64,000 bases of DNA. Source: Dyadobacter sp. CY261. Lineage in GTDB: Bacteria; Bacteroidota; Bacteroidia; Cytophagales; Spirosomataceae. Every line of letters starts with the position of its first letter. The stretch's first letter is position 1. Location of the stretch: NCBI RefSeq assembly GCF_021440085.1, contig NZ_JAKCPW010000004.1:496001-560000 (forward strand). Direction: 5' to 3'. Below the pieces are notes generated by a model. That model saw only the letters and a program-made list of their open reading frames with translations. It was not told the origin of the DNA and did not search any database. Shown here one piece after another: positions 8,467 to 16,605 of the stretch. A program made the translations under genes and the position numbers.

Positions 8467-8512
8467 CCTTGACAAGGCGGACAATAAAACCCGATTGATT
8501 TTCGGTTTTTTA

Positions 8513-8520
8513 TATTTTTG
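8513..8520 (+). promoter_or_regulatory. Candidate -7 promoter element before gldG
   Basis: TATTTTTG matches TAnnTTTG. A TTG lies at 8495-8497, only 15 nt upstream, shorter than the usual spacing of about 19-21. Transcription would start near 8527, at the base of the following hairpin. Confidence 0.45.
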
Positions 8521-8524
8521 CAGG

Positions 8525-8555
8525 AATGGACGGTTCGTCTGAATCGTCCATTTTT
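8525..8555 (+). terminator. Hairpin with T-run between DUF1080 gene and gldG
   Basis: AATGGACGGTTC (8525-8536) pairs with GAATCGTCCATT (8541-8552) with one G-T pair and a 4-nt loop, followed by TTTTTG. The form is that of an intrinsic terminator for the DUF1080 gene. Because a -7 element sits just upstream, it would also be the first structure in a gldG transcript. Confidence 0.65.
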
Positions 8556-8579
8556 GTTTAGAAATCAGCCCGTGCGCGA

Positions 8580-10232
8580 ATGAAAAATATCCTTACCCGG
8601 TTTGTACTGCTCGTGGTTGTCCTGGCCGGGGTCAACTGGCTGGCTTCGTCCTTTTTCGTCCGATGGGACCTTACCGAGGACAAACGTTACAGCATTTCCG
8701 ACGCTACTAAACGACTTCTGGGCAGCCTTGACAAGGATGTGATCGTAAATGTATATCTCTCCGGCGACTTCCCGGCGGGCTTCGAACGCCTCGAAGGTGC
8801 CACGCGCGAGACCTTGGAAGAATTCAAAACGTACGCCAACGGTCACCTCGTCGTTAATTATTCCGATCCGTCAGACGCAACCAGTGAGGAACAGCGCCAG
8901 AAACAATATATGAACTTGATCGATCGCGGCTTAAATCCTACCAACGTTTTCGCAAACGAAGATGGCAAGCGCACCGAAAAGATCATTTTCCCCGGCGTAA
9001 TCGTACAGGCGGATACTCTTTCCGTACCTGTGCAACTCTTGAAAGGCAACAAGTCGGGCTCGCCGGAGGAACAACTCAACCAATCTTACGAAGGCGTTGA
9101 ATTTGAGCTCGCCTCTGCCATCCGTGTCCTCGCGAACCCCGAAAGGAAAAAGGTAGGATTTGTGGTAAGTCATACCAAAATTTCCCCTGCCCGCCTGAGC
9201 GACCTGATCGCAACGATCCAGCAGAGCTACGACGTCTTCCTGGATATGAATAATCCGGAGTCCTACGAAGGACTTGACGCTTTGATCGTGATGAAGCCTG
9301 ACAGTGCCTTTTCGGAAGAAGAAAAATACAAGTTTGACCAATATATTGTCGGCGGCGGTAAAGCGTTGTTTTTCGTTGACGGTGCACGCGTAGACAGTGT
9401 GAGCCTGGACGGCAGTTATGCTCAACCTCTCGATTTGAACCTGGGCGACTTGTTTTTCAAGTGGGGCGTCCGTGTAAATACAAATCTTGTCAAAGATCTC
9501 AACTGTGCCCAAATTCTTCTGAATGTCGGAAGTGTAGGCGATAATCCTGAGATCCAACCAATACCCTGGCGGTTCTTCCCCCTTTTGAACAACTTTGGCA
9601 AACATAGCGTCACCCGAAATCTCAATGCAGTTTACACAAGGTTTCTGAGCTCGATCGACACGGTTGGCGGAGCCAATGGCATTGCGAAAACGCCGTTGCT
9701 CATGACCTCGCCTTACACCCAACTTGTGAGCGCCCCCGCACTTGTGGGGTATAATGAAGCGCGCAAGGACCCGGAACCGTCGGAATACAGATCCGGGATC
9801 AAACTAGCCGGCGTGTTGCTGGAAGGGTCGTTCAATTCGCTCTTTCAAAATCGCATTCTGGCTGGTGACCCGCGGGCAGCGAAATTCAAGCCGAGCGGCA
9901 ATGCGGGGAAAGTTATTATCTGCTCGGACGGCGACCTGATAGTGAACGACTATGATTATAAAAGGAATGCGCCGTTACCGCTCGGCTATGACCGCGTAAC
10001 GAAGCAGACTTTCGGAAATAAGGATTTCGTGCTGCATGCATTGGATTACATGACCGATGCTGACGGTTTGATTAATTCACGCAGCAAACAAATCGCCATA
10101 CGGGCTTTGGACAAAATCCAGATCCAGGAAAACCGGAAGTTCTGGCAGGCATTAAATCTCCTGTTACCTGTAGTACTAATAGGCGTTTTTGGAGCGATCA
10201 GGTATTATCTGCGAGTCCGAAAATTTGCGTGA
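8580..10232 (+). CDS. gldG: GldG-type ABC transporter auxiliary protein
   Basis: The 550-residue protein has one N-terminal membrane segment (RFVLLVVVLAGVNWLASSFF), the motif WDLTEDKRYSISDATKRLL typical of GldG, a long extracytoplasmic ABC_transp_aux-type domain (residues about 40-510), and a second membrane helix near the C-terminus (LLLPVVLIGVFGAIRYYL). In gliding Bacteroidota, GldA, GldF and GldG form an ABC transporter needed for or supporting gliding; non-gliding relatives keep homologues with unknown cargo. The usual neighbour gldF is not upstream here. dnaN follows after 106 nt with its own promoter. Confidence 0.85.
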   Translation: MKNILTRFVLLVVVLAGVNWLASSFFVRWDLTEDKRYSISDATKRLLGSLDKDVIVNVYLSGDFPAGFERLEGATRETLEEFKTYANGHLVVNYSDPSDATSEEQRQKQYMNLIDRGLNPTNVFANEDGKRTEKIIFPGVIVQADTLSVPVQLLKGNKSGSPEEQLNQSYEGVEFELASAIRVLANPERKKVGFVVSHTKISPARLSDLIATIQQSYDVFLDMNNPESYEGLDALIVMKPDSAFSEEEKYKFDQYIVGGGKALFFVDGARVDSVSLDGSYAQPLDLNLGDLFFKWGVRVNTNLVKDLNCAQILLNVGSVGDNPEIQPIPWRFFPLLNNFGKHSVTRNLNAVYTRFLSSIDTVGGANGIAKTPLLMTSPYTQLVSAPALVGYNEARKDPEPSEYRSGIKLAGVLLEGSFNSLFQNRILAGDPRAAKFKPSGNAGKVIICSDGDLIVNDYDYKRNAPLPLGYDRVTKQTFGNKDFVLHALDYMTDADGLINSRSKQIAIRALDKIQIQENRKFWQALNLLLPVVLIGVFGAIRYYLRVRKFA

Positions 10233-10261
10233 AAGGCGGTCGGAGCTTCCGTAATTTTTCA

Positions 10262-10269
10262 TACTTTTG
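10262..10269 (+). promoter_or_regulatory. Candidate -7 element for dnaN
   Basis: TACTTTTG fits TAnnTTTG. It is 70 nt upstream of the dnaN ATG. No good TTG was found at the expected distance. Confidence 0.45.
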
Positions 10270-10338
10270 TTCCCTACAAAATGATTTTTCGGAATCTCCA
10301 CAAATAAATCTATCAACTAAACACTTACGTCACGAATT

Positions 10339-11463
10339 ATGAAGTTTGTCGTTTCGTCATCAGTTCTACTCAAACAGCTGTCAGCTATAAACGGTGTCGT
10401 TTCAACGAACCCAATTGTGCCAATCCTTGAAAATTTCCTCTTAACACTCGACGGAAATTCTCTGACGGTGACCGCATCCGATCTTCAAACCGTGATGATC
10501 ACGGAAATTGAAGTGGAATCATCCGAAAAAGGAGCTATTGCCATCCCCGCAAAGTTGCTGCTCGATACCCTTCGCGGCCTGCCCGAGCAACCTATTACGT
10601 TGCAGGTGAATGGTGAAACGTTTGGTACCGAAATAATTTCTGATAACGGACGCTATAAATTGTCCGGCGAAAACCCGATTGATTTCCCTAAAACACCGGT
10701 TGTGAACCGCGGTCAGTCGGTTGACTTTTCGTCGTCGGCATTGGGATCGGCTATTGCTAATACATTATTTGCCACCAGCACCGATGATCTCCGGCCTGCA
10801 ATGACCGGGGTATTTGTCCAAATGGGAGCTGAAAGCGCTACTTTTGTCGCTACGGACGGTCACCGTCTCGTGCGCTATCGTCGTATCGACATTAAATCGG
10901 ATGTTGACACATCGATGATTATCCAGCGGAAAGCACTGAACTTACTAAAAAGCTGTCTGCCTTCCGACGATGTTCCCGTAAAAGCGGAATTTACTTCATC
11001 GAATGCATTTTTCAGCTTCGGCAACATCCGCATGATCTGCCGGTTGATCGACGAACGTTTCCCGGATTACGAAAACGCGATCCCGACCAACAACCCGAAT
11101 ACGCTCACCATTAACAGAATGGAAATTCTAAGTTCGCTGAGACGTATTTCCATTTATTCCAACCGCACAACCCATCAGGTGCGCATGAAAATGGCGCTCA
11201 ACGACCTGGTGATCTCCGCTGAAGATCTTGATTATTCAAATGAAGCCAACGAACGCCTCATGTGCGAATACAATGGCGACGATATGGAAATCGGTTTCAA
11301 TGCGAAATTCCTGATTGAAGTGTTGGGCAACCTTTCCAGCAAAACCGTCACCTTCGAACTTTCTGCTCCTAACCGCGCAGGGCTCATTATTCCGTTGGAT
11401 CAAGAAGAAAACGAAGACATCCTGATGCTCGTAATGCCAGTGATGTTGAACACCTACGTTTAG
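10339..11463 (+). CDS. dnaN: DNA polymerase III beta sliding clamp
   Basis: DnaN is the ring-shaped processivity clamp of replication. The 374-residue product has the three repeated clamp domains: MKFVVSSSVLLKQLSAINGV at the N-terminus, ATDDLRPAMTGVF/ATDGHRLVRYRR in domain 2, and the end VMPVMLN near the C-terminus, equivalent to the hydrophobic pocket segment with MPxR-like ending. Length is normal. The gene is not next to dnaA in this window. A strong terminator follows, so it is likely monocistronic. Confidence 0.97.
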   Translation: MKFVVSSSVLLKQLSAINGVVSTNPIVPILENFLLTLDGNSLTVTASDLQTVMITEIEVESSEKGAIAIPAKLLLDTLRGLPEQPITLQVNGETFGTEIISDNGRYKLSGENPIDFPKTPVVNRGQSVDFSSSALGSAIANTLFATSTDDLRPAMTGVFVQMGAESATFVATDGHRLVRYRRIDIKSDVDTSMIIQRKALNLLKSCLPSDDVPVKAEFTSSNAFFSFGNIRMICRLIDERFPDYENAIPTNNPNTLTINRMEILSSLRRISIYSNRTTHQVRMKMALNDLVISAEDLDYSNEANERLMCEYNGDDMEIGFNAKFLIEVLGNLSSKTVTFELSAPNRAGLIIPLDQEENEDILMLVMPVMLNTYV

Positions 11464-11486
11464 TCTTAACATCGCTCTCAAGATAT

Positions 11487-11520
11487 AAAGCCCGATCTCC
11501 CGATCGGGCTTTCCTTTTTT
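11487..11520 (+). terminator. Intrinsic terminator after dnaN
   Basis: AAAGCCCGATC at 11487-11497 pairs perfectly with GATCGGGCTTT at 11502-11512 around a TCCC loop, followed by CC and a T6 run. Confidence 0.92.
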
Positions 11521-11561
11521 AATACGTTATAAATCAATAAATTAAAGACTTCATTTTTAAT

Positions 11562-11633
11562 TACGAAAAAAATCGTAGTAAACGCTTGCATGTACGATTT
11601 TTTTCGTAGACATTTGATACGAAGATTATCGTA
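11562..11633 (+). promoter_or_regulatory. Three operators TACGA-N6-TCGTA in front of blaI-like gene
   Basis: Three 16-bp dyads with identical arms TACGA and TCGTA and a 6-nt spacer lie at 11562-11577 (spacer A6), 11593-11608 (spacer T6) and 11618-11633 (spacer AGATTA). Centres are 31 and 25 nt apart. The last ends 13 nt before the repressor start codon. BlaI/MecI repressors are known to bind short dyads in their own promoter, so autoregulation is the natural reading. A weak -7-like GACATTTG sits at 11609-11616 between sites two and three, where repressor binding would block RNA polymerase. Confidence 0.8.
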
Positions 11634-11646
11634 ATTAAAAATCACC

Positions 11647-12021
11647 ATGTATATCAAGCCCACCGACTCTGAACTGGAAATCCTGAACTACCTCTGGCAG
11701 GCAGGTCCAAGCACCGTTCGTGCCGTGCATGATGCCCTTTCCGAAACCAAGGACGTTGGTTATACCACCACCTTGAAATTGATGCAGATCATGCATGACA
11801 AAGGGCTACTCTACCGCACAGAACAAGGACGATCGCACATTTACGTAGCGCTTCTCGGTCAGGAAGAAACACAGCAAAATTTTGTAGGCAAAATGGTCGA
11901 GACACTTTTTCAGGGGTCCGCGGCGCAAATGGTCATGCAAGCACTGGGGAATCACACTACCTCTAAGGAAGAACTGGATGAAATTCGTGAGTTATTAAAT
12001 AACCTGGAAAACAATCGTTAG
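11647..12021 (+). CDS. BlaI/MecI/CopY family transcriptional repressor
   Basis: The 124-residue protein opens with PTDSELEILNYLWQAGPSTV, then RAVHDALSETKDVGYTTTLKLMQIMHDKGLL, the winged-helix DNA-binding domain of the penicillinase repressor family. It is followed by a shorter dimerisation domain (QQNFVGKMVETLFQG, EELDEIRELLNNLE). In classical systems the repressor is cleaved after a membrane protease is activated. The start ATG 11647 follows three dyads. Its stop is 2 nt before the M56 protease gene, so repressor and protease form one operon. Confidence 0.95.
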   Translation: MYIKPTDSELEILNYLWQAGPSTVRAVHDALSETKDVGYTTTLKLMQIMHDKGLLYRTEQGRSHIYVALLGQEETQQNFVGKMVETLFQGSAAQMVMQALGNHTTSKEELDEIRELLNNLENNR

Positions 12022-12023
12022 CC

Positions 12024-13907
12024 ATGAAATTCTTCGTAAATCTTTTGCCCGGTCCAGCCGTTTCCGCATTCGGTTGGACGCTCATCCACTCCATCTGGCA
12101 GGGAACACTGCTGATGCTGATTGGCGTTGCCGCATTTTATTTTCTGAGGAAAAAATCGGCCAACACCCGCTACCTGGCAGGCGTCGGCTTCCTCTTCGCT
12201 CAGGTACTAGCCTCCGTCGCGACATTCATTTATTACTATCCTAAAACGGCCGCCGCCGTTTCAACTGCCCAGTCTCTGGCGCGCTACACCGCCCTATCTG
12301 CATCCCGGACCTGGGCGGAAGTCTCCCGAGATCTGCCTTTTACATTTAAAATGCAAATGTGGCTCACAGCCCATTTACATGAATTGGTCATTTGCTGGCT
12401 GATCGGCTCCGGCATTCTCCTGCTACGATTTGCGGGTGGCTGGATTTTCACTGAAAGACTGCGCATCAATGCGAAGGTCGTCATGGACAAGGAATGGCGC
12501 GCCCGGTTTGGGGTGATCATTGCCAAAATGGATATTTCCAAAGCCGTCGAATTCCGCGAAACTGCCAAAGTGCTGACGCCTATGGTAATTGGAGCACTCA
12601 ATCCGGTAGTTTTGATTCCAATTGGCCTGCTATCTGGCTTTTCCACCGCCCAGGTAGAAGCCATTCTAGCGCATGAGCTGGCCCATATCCGCAGGAACGA
12701 TTATCTGATAAATATGCTCCAATCGTTTGTGGAAGTAATTTTCTTCTTTCATCCTGCTATTTGGTGGCTCTCTGAAAAAGTCCGTGCAGAGCGCGAACAT
12801 TGCTGCGACGACATTGCATTGTCCGTCTGTGGAGACAAAATGTCCCTGGCGCACGCCCTGGTAAAAGTAGCCGAATGGCAGGCGGCACCGGGATTGGCAA
12901 TGGCTTTTGCCTCCAAAAAACCACTCCTCCTGCATCGGGTGCAGCGTGTATTGGGGTTAAATCCTAAGCCCGTTCGCACATTTTCCAGCCTGCCAGCAAT
13001 GATTTTCGCCATCGGACTGATAATCGGCGTGTCGGCTTATGCTGTGGCGCAAAAAGTTGAAAAGGATAAAGACAGGAAAGCGGCCAAGCACATGACCGAG
13101 AAAAAACGGAGGCCAAAACTGGAAGCCCGCAAGGCACAGGAAATGGAGGAAAGGGTCGAAGTGGCTATGGCGGAAGATGTCATCACCAACGTTGAGGCTG
13201 AGTTAGCAGAGGTAAATGTGGATATCGGCGAGATCGAAATGGATGAAATGCAGACCGGAAACGATACTTTGGATCAGAAGTTATGGGCAATTAACCAAAA
13301 GATCCGGGCTATGCATGACGAATTGAAGCCTTATCATGCAAGACTCGAAGAGTTGAACCTGCAAATGGAAAAGCAAAGGTTCGAGACAGAGCGTTTCGAA
13401 CGCGAAATACAGAAAATAGAATGGAAAAAGCAGCGCGCGTCGGAACTAAGAATGGACCTGATGGAAAAACGATCGGTCATTTTCAATCAGGACGCCAAGG
13501 AATCCAAAGTGAGTGACGTGGATCTTGACAAGCAACTGGCTGATTTCGAGCAGCAGATCAAAGCACAGGAGCAGGTTATTTCCGACTTGAATAACCAAAT
13601 TTCCAATGCAAGAAAAGAAGCGGTTAAAGCCGACGAGCCCGAGCGGAAGTTGCAACGGGAAATCGAAGAGGTGCATTTCAAGATCAGCGAACTCGGTAAG
13701 AGAATTGGATTGGAATCATTGAGTTATGAGAAATTGCAAGGACATAATGCACCAAAGATAGCACGAAGCATGCGCGTGGCGCGAACAGGGCGGGTACAAC
13801 GCTTAGCTCCCCCTCCCCCACCGCCAGTTCCCGCAGCGGCACCAGCGAAAGTAGCTAAGCCCGCACCGGCGCCTAAACCGCCGCTACCGCCTAAAAAAGA
13901 CAGATAA
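12024..13907 (+). CDS. M56 family membrane metallopeptidase with coiled-coil and proline-rich tail
   Basis: The 627-residue protein resembles the BlaR1 protease core. It has hydrophobic segments at about residues 18-40 and 50-75, a third at about 120-140, the zinc motif HELAH (H217-E218-H221) inside AILAHELAHIRRNDYL, then HPAIWWLSEKVRAEREHCCDD, and a further helix at about 323-345 (AMIFAIGLIIGVSAYAVAQ). Beyond it, no penicillin-binding sensor domain follows. Residues about 350-580 are a charged, Glu/Lys-rich region predicted as coiled coil (ARLEELNLQMEKQRFE), and the end is Pro/Ala/Lys-rich with a PPPPPP run. The input signal is therefore probably not a beta-lactam bound by this protein. The protease presumably relieves repression by the BlaI-like partner. 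Confidence 0.9.
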   Translation: MKFFVNLLPGPAVSAFGWTLIHSIWQGTLLMLIGVAAFYFLRKKSANTRYLAGVGFLFAQVLASVATFIYYYPKTAAAVSTAQSLARYTALSASRTWAEVSRDLPFTFKMQMWLTAHLHELVICWLIGSGILLLRFAGGWIFTERLRINAKVVMDKEWRARFGVIIAKMDISKAVEFRETAKVLTPMVIGALNPVVLIPIGLLSGFSTAQVEAILAHELAHIRRNDYLINMLQSFVEVIFFFHPAIWWLSEKVRAEREHCCDDIALSVCGDKMSLAHALVKVAEWQAAPGLAMAFASKKPLLLHRVQRVLGLNPKPVRTFSSLPAMIFAIGLIIGVSAYAVAQKVEKDKDRKAAKHMTEKKRRPKLEARKAQEMEERVEVAMAEDVITNVEAELAEVNVDIGEIEMDEMQTGNDTLDQKLWAINQKIRAMHDELKPYHARLEELNLQMEKQRFETERFEREIQKIEWKKQRASELRMDLMEKRSVIFNQDAKESKVSDVDLDKQLADFEQQIKAQEQVISDLNNQISNARKEAVKADEPERKLQREIEEVHFKISELGKRIGLESLSYEKLQGHNAPKIARSMRVARTGRVQRLAPPPPPPVPAAAPAKVAKPAPAPKPPLPPKKDR

Positions 13908-13917
13908 GTTAAACTAA

Positions 13918-13949
13918 ACAGGCAGCGATGATCCCGCTGTCTGTTTTTT
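13918..13949 (+). terminator. Intrinsic terminator after the M56 gene
   Basis: ACAGGCAGCG (13918-13927) pairs with CGCTGTCTGT (13935-13944) with one G-T pair, followed by T6. It may also serve the convergent reductase gene. Confidence 0.8.
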
Positions 13950-13967
13950 GATATTGATATAAGACGT

Positions 13968-15044
13968 TTACTCCACTTCAATCACAACATCATCGCTCAT
14001 CGGGTGGGTAACGCAGGTGAGGACGAACCCCTCCTTAACTTCCGCTTCTGATAATGCATCCTCTTCATCCATCTGCACTTTTCCCGAGGTACACCGGCCC
14101 ATACATGCGGTACACATTCCCGCCTGGCATGAATAGGGCAGATCAATGTCCATATTCAATGCTGCTTCCAGCACAGTTTCGTGCGGTTTTACCGGTAGTT
14201 TGTATTCGGTACCTTCATAAAACAACGTGATTTCACGCGTTTTCGGGGAGTCGTCATCTTCTGCTTCCGGCTCTACCGTCACCTCGCCGGGTTTCGCCGA
14301 TGTAGCTGTTATGAAGCTCTCTTTCCGAATTTTGGCATCGGAAATGCCCAGAATGGATAATGCCCGGTGCGATTCTTCCATCATATCTTCGGGCCCGCAA
14401 ATGAAATATTCGGCTTCTTTTTTGTTCAGTGCAGACAGTTTTTCAATTATTTTGAGCAAATGGCTTTTATTCAAACGTCCCGTTTCACCTTCCCAGTCTT
14501 CCTCAGGCTGGCTTAATGTATGGACGACCGTCAAACGCTTGCCATATTTGTTCTGCAAAGCACCAATCTTATCCTTGAAAATGATGGTGTTCTCCTTTCG
14601 GCTGCCATAAATCAGGAAGACTTCACTTTCCGGTTCCACCATTAAAATGGATTTCATAATGGAAAACAAAGGCGTTACTCCACTTCCTGCTCCGATAAAT
14701 ACTGCCTGACGGGTCTGATCGTCGGCCTGCTTTGGGAAAAAATGGCCCATTGGCTCCAACGTTTCGAGCACATCGCCTTCTTTGATTGTATCAAGCAGCA
14801 GATTGGAAGCATAGCCGCCGGGAACGCGCTTAATAGTGATGGCCAGCGAAACGTCGGTATAAGGCGAACTCGACATAGAATACGACCTTCTGATCTTTTT
14901 ATCTTCGAACGGCAGTAACAAAGTCAGGAACTGCCCGGGACGGTAGTGGACTACTTCGTTGATCGGATGCCAGAAATGGATCGTAGCAGCTTCCTCTGTC
15001 TCCTTCTCAATCTCCTTTACTTTTAGAAAATAGTATTTGCTCAT
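13968..15044 (-). CDS. PaaE-like FAD/NAD(P) oxidoreductase with C-terminal 2Fe-2S ferredoxin domain
   Basis: The 358-residue protein has a ferredoxin-NADP-reductase-type FAD domain (YRPGQFLTLLLPF, RRSYSMSSSPY, about residues 1-105), an NAD(P)-binding domain (VFIGAGSGVTPLFSIMKSIL, YFICGPEDMMEE) and a plant-type ferredoxin domain at the C-terminus with four Cys in SCQAGMCTACMGRC and LTCVTHP. This is the architecture of PaaE, the reductase of phenylacetyl-CoA epoxidase, and of related reductases such as HmpA-like and DesB-like proteins. No paaABCD genes are nearby, so the electron acceptor is unknown. Confidence 0.88.
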   Translation of the reverse strand: MSKYYFLKVKEIEKETEEAATIHFWHPINEVVHYRPGQFLTLLLPFEDKKIRRSYSMSSSPYTDVSLAITIKRVPGGYASNLLLDTIKEGDVLETLEPMGHFFPKQADDQTRQAVFIGAGSGVTPLFSIMKSILMVEPESEVFLIYGSRKENTIIFKDKIGALQNKYGKRLTVVHTLSQPEEDWEGETGRLNKSHLLKIIEKLSALNKKEAEYFICGPEDMMEESHRALSILGISDAKIRKESFITATSAKPGEVTVEPEAEDDDSPKTREITLFYEGTEYKLPVKPHETVLEAALNMDIDLPYSCQAGMCTACMGRCTSGKVQMDEEDALSEAEVKEGFVLTCVTHPMSDDVVIEVE

Positions 15045-15053
15045 TGTATATGC

Positions 15054-15087
15054 ATCGGCGGTCCATCGTCGACGGTCGGCGGTGATC
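15054..15087. repeat. Two copies of the TCGGCGGTC-type intergenic repeat
   Basis: ATCGGCGGTCC at 15054-15064 and GGTCGGCGGTGATC at 15074-15087 flank a short CGTCGACG palindrome, upstream of the reductase gene on its 5' side. They are related to copies at 4835 and 61331. Confidence 0.4.
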
Positions 15088-15142
15088 TCGCCCTGGGCAC
15101 CGATTTGTTTAAAATTTATTGGTGTGTAGCTTCAACCTACAA

Positions 15143-15181
15143 CATAAAAGCCTCACAGGTAACACCCATGAGGCTTTTATG
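15143..15181 (-). terminator. Intrinsic terminator after the aminotransferase gene
   Basis: CATAAAAGCCTCA (15143-15155) is perfectly complementary to TGAGGCTTTTATG (15169-15181). The stem has A/T-rich ends and could work on both strands; it lies 14 nt past the stop at 15195. Confidence 0.8.
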
Positions 15182-15194
15182 ATTTCATTTTATA

Positions 15195-16424
15195 TTATTT
15201 CAATGTTGCTACCGCGTCTTTGATGCGTTTTACAGCTTCTTCCAGCGCCTCGTCAGCAGCTGCGGTCGAGATACGGATGCAGTTAGGCGCACCGAAACCA
15301 GAACCTGCTACGGTTGAAACATAAGACCTGTGCAGTAACCAGTTCGCGAAATCGTCTGAATCATTGATGGTCGTTTCTCCATCCGATTTTCCGAAGTAAT
15401 AGCTCACATCCGGGAAAGCGTAGAACGCACCTTGTGGTACATTCACTTTGAAGCCCGGAATATCTTTCAGCAAACCTACAACCAGGTCACGACGGCGATG
15501 GTATGCTTTCGCCATTTCGATTGAAGGCTCTTTTGGGCCGTTGAATGCCGCTGTTGCCGCTTTTTGGGCGATCGAGTTCGTTCCGGAGGTAACCTGGCCC
15601 TGCAATTTCTCAACGCCGTCGGCGATCCATTTAGCAGCCGCGATGAAACCAATCCGCCAGCCTGTCATCGCGTAACCTTTCGCCACACCGTTCACGGTGA
15701 TCACCCGGTCTTTCAATGCAGGAATGGAGCCGATGCTGAAATGGCCCTCTTCTGTGAAGTTGATATATTCGTAGATTTCGTCGGCCAGCACGTAAACACC
15801 TTCGTGTTTTTCGAGTACTGCTGCGATATCCCTTAATTCTTGCTCTGAATAAACAGCGCCTGTCGGGTTGTTTGGCGACGCATACATCACTATTTTGGTA
15901 CGAGGCGTAATTGCAGCTTCCAACTGGTCGGCAGTGACTTTGAAGTCGTTCTCAAACGCACCGTCTACAACCACCGACTTTCCTTCGGCCAATTTCACCA
16001 TTTCTGAATAGCTCACCCAGTAAGGCGCAAAAATCACAACTTCATCACCTGGGTTTACCAAAACCTGGATCACATTCGCCAGTGAATGCTTGGCACCAGT
16101 TGAAACCACGATATTCTCTGGTTTCCAATCTATATTATTGTCGCGCTTTAACTTGTCAGCAATAGCCTTTCGCAGATCTGGATAGCCTGCTACGGGTGAG
16201 TAACCATGAAAACCATCGTCGATAGCTTTTTTAGCGGCCTCGCAAATATGTGCGGGCGTCTTAAAGTCTGGCTCCCCAACACTCAGACTGATCACTTTAT
16301 GGCCTTGGGCGGCCAGTTCACGGGCCATTTTGGTCATCGCCAGCGTCGAAGATTCTTCGAGGGCGTTGATCCGGTCAGCCAACAACCGTGTTTCCAACCG
16401 GGTTTGCTCTGCTACTGCGGACAT
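15195..16424 (-). CDS. aspC: Aspartate aminotransferase (PLP fold type I)
   Basis: This 409-residue class I/II aminotransferase catalyses transamination between aspartate and 2-oxoglutarate in the cytoplasm. Visible motifs are SLSVGEPDFKTPAHI, YSPVAGYPDLRKAIADKL, VIFAPYWVSY, YASPNNPTGAVYSEQEL with the Asn that contacts PLP, YVLADEIYEYI, the Schiff-base Lys in VNGVAKGYAMTGWRIGF, and the carboxylate-binding Arg in APNCIRISTA. The family is the Ib subgroup common in Bacteroidota. The N-terminus has about 15 extra residues before LADRINALEES; a later internal start is possible. Confidence 0.93.
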   Translation of the reverse strand: MSAVAEQTRLETRLLADRINALEESSTLAMTKMARELAAQGHKVISLSVGEPDFKTPAHICEAAKKAIDDGFHGYSPVAGYPDLRKAIADKLKRDNNIDWKPENIVVSTGAKHSLANVIQVLVNPGDEVVIFAPYWVSYSEMVKLAEGKSVVVDGAFENDFKVTADQLEAAITPRTKIVMYASPNNPTGAVYSEQELRDIAAVLEKHEGVYVLADEIYEYINFTEEGHFSIGSIPALKDRVITVNGVAKGYAMTGWRIGFIAAAKWIADGVEKLQGQVTSGTNSIAQKAATAAFNGPKEPSIEMAKAYHRRRDLVVGLLKDIPGFKVNVPQGAFYAFPDVSYYFGKSDGETTINDSDDFANWLLHRSYVSTVAGSGFGAPNCIRISTAAADEALEEAVKRIKDAVATLK

Positions 16425-16481
16425 TGCAATGTTTTAATTAAGTTAAAGAAGGTACTGCGAACTGTATCAACAAATTGCCCG

Positions 16482-16489
16482 CAAAGGTA
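16482..16489 (-). promoter_or_regulatory. Candidate -7 element for the aminotransferase gene
   Basis: On the minus strand the sequence is TACCTTTG, matching TAnnTTTG, about 58 nt before the start codon. No convincing -33 TTG was seen. Confidence 0.45.
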
Positions 16490-16605
16490 CGGGTTTTTTA
16501 ATAGGTGCATTGTATTATGCGAAGAAAGATTTATTCTCATCGTACCAATTAGCAGGCGGCAAACGCTGGCTCACTTAAATAGCCCACCAACAACGATATT
16601 TGTAT

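Noticed and set aside
8525..8555. Riboswitch before gldG
   Set aside because: A single hairpin followed by T5 is explained by termination; no aptamer-like structure is visible.
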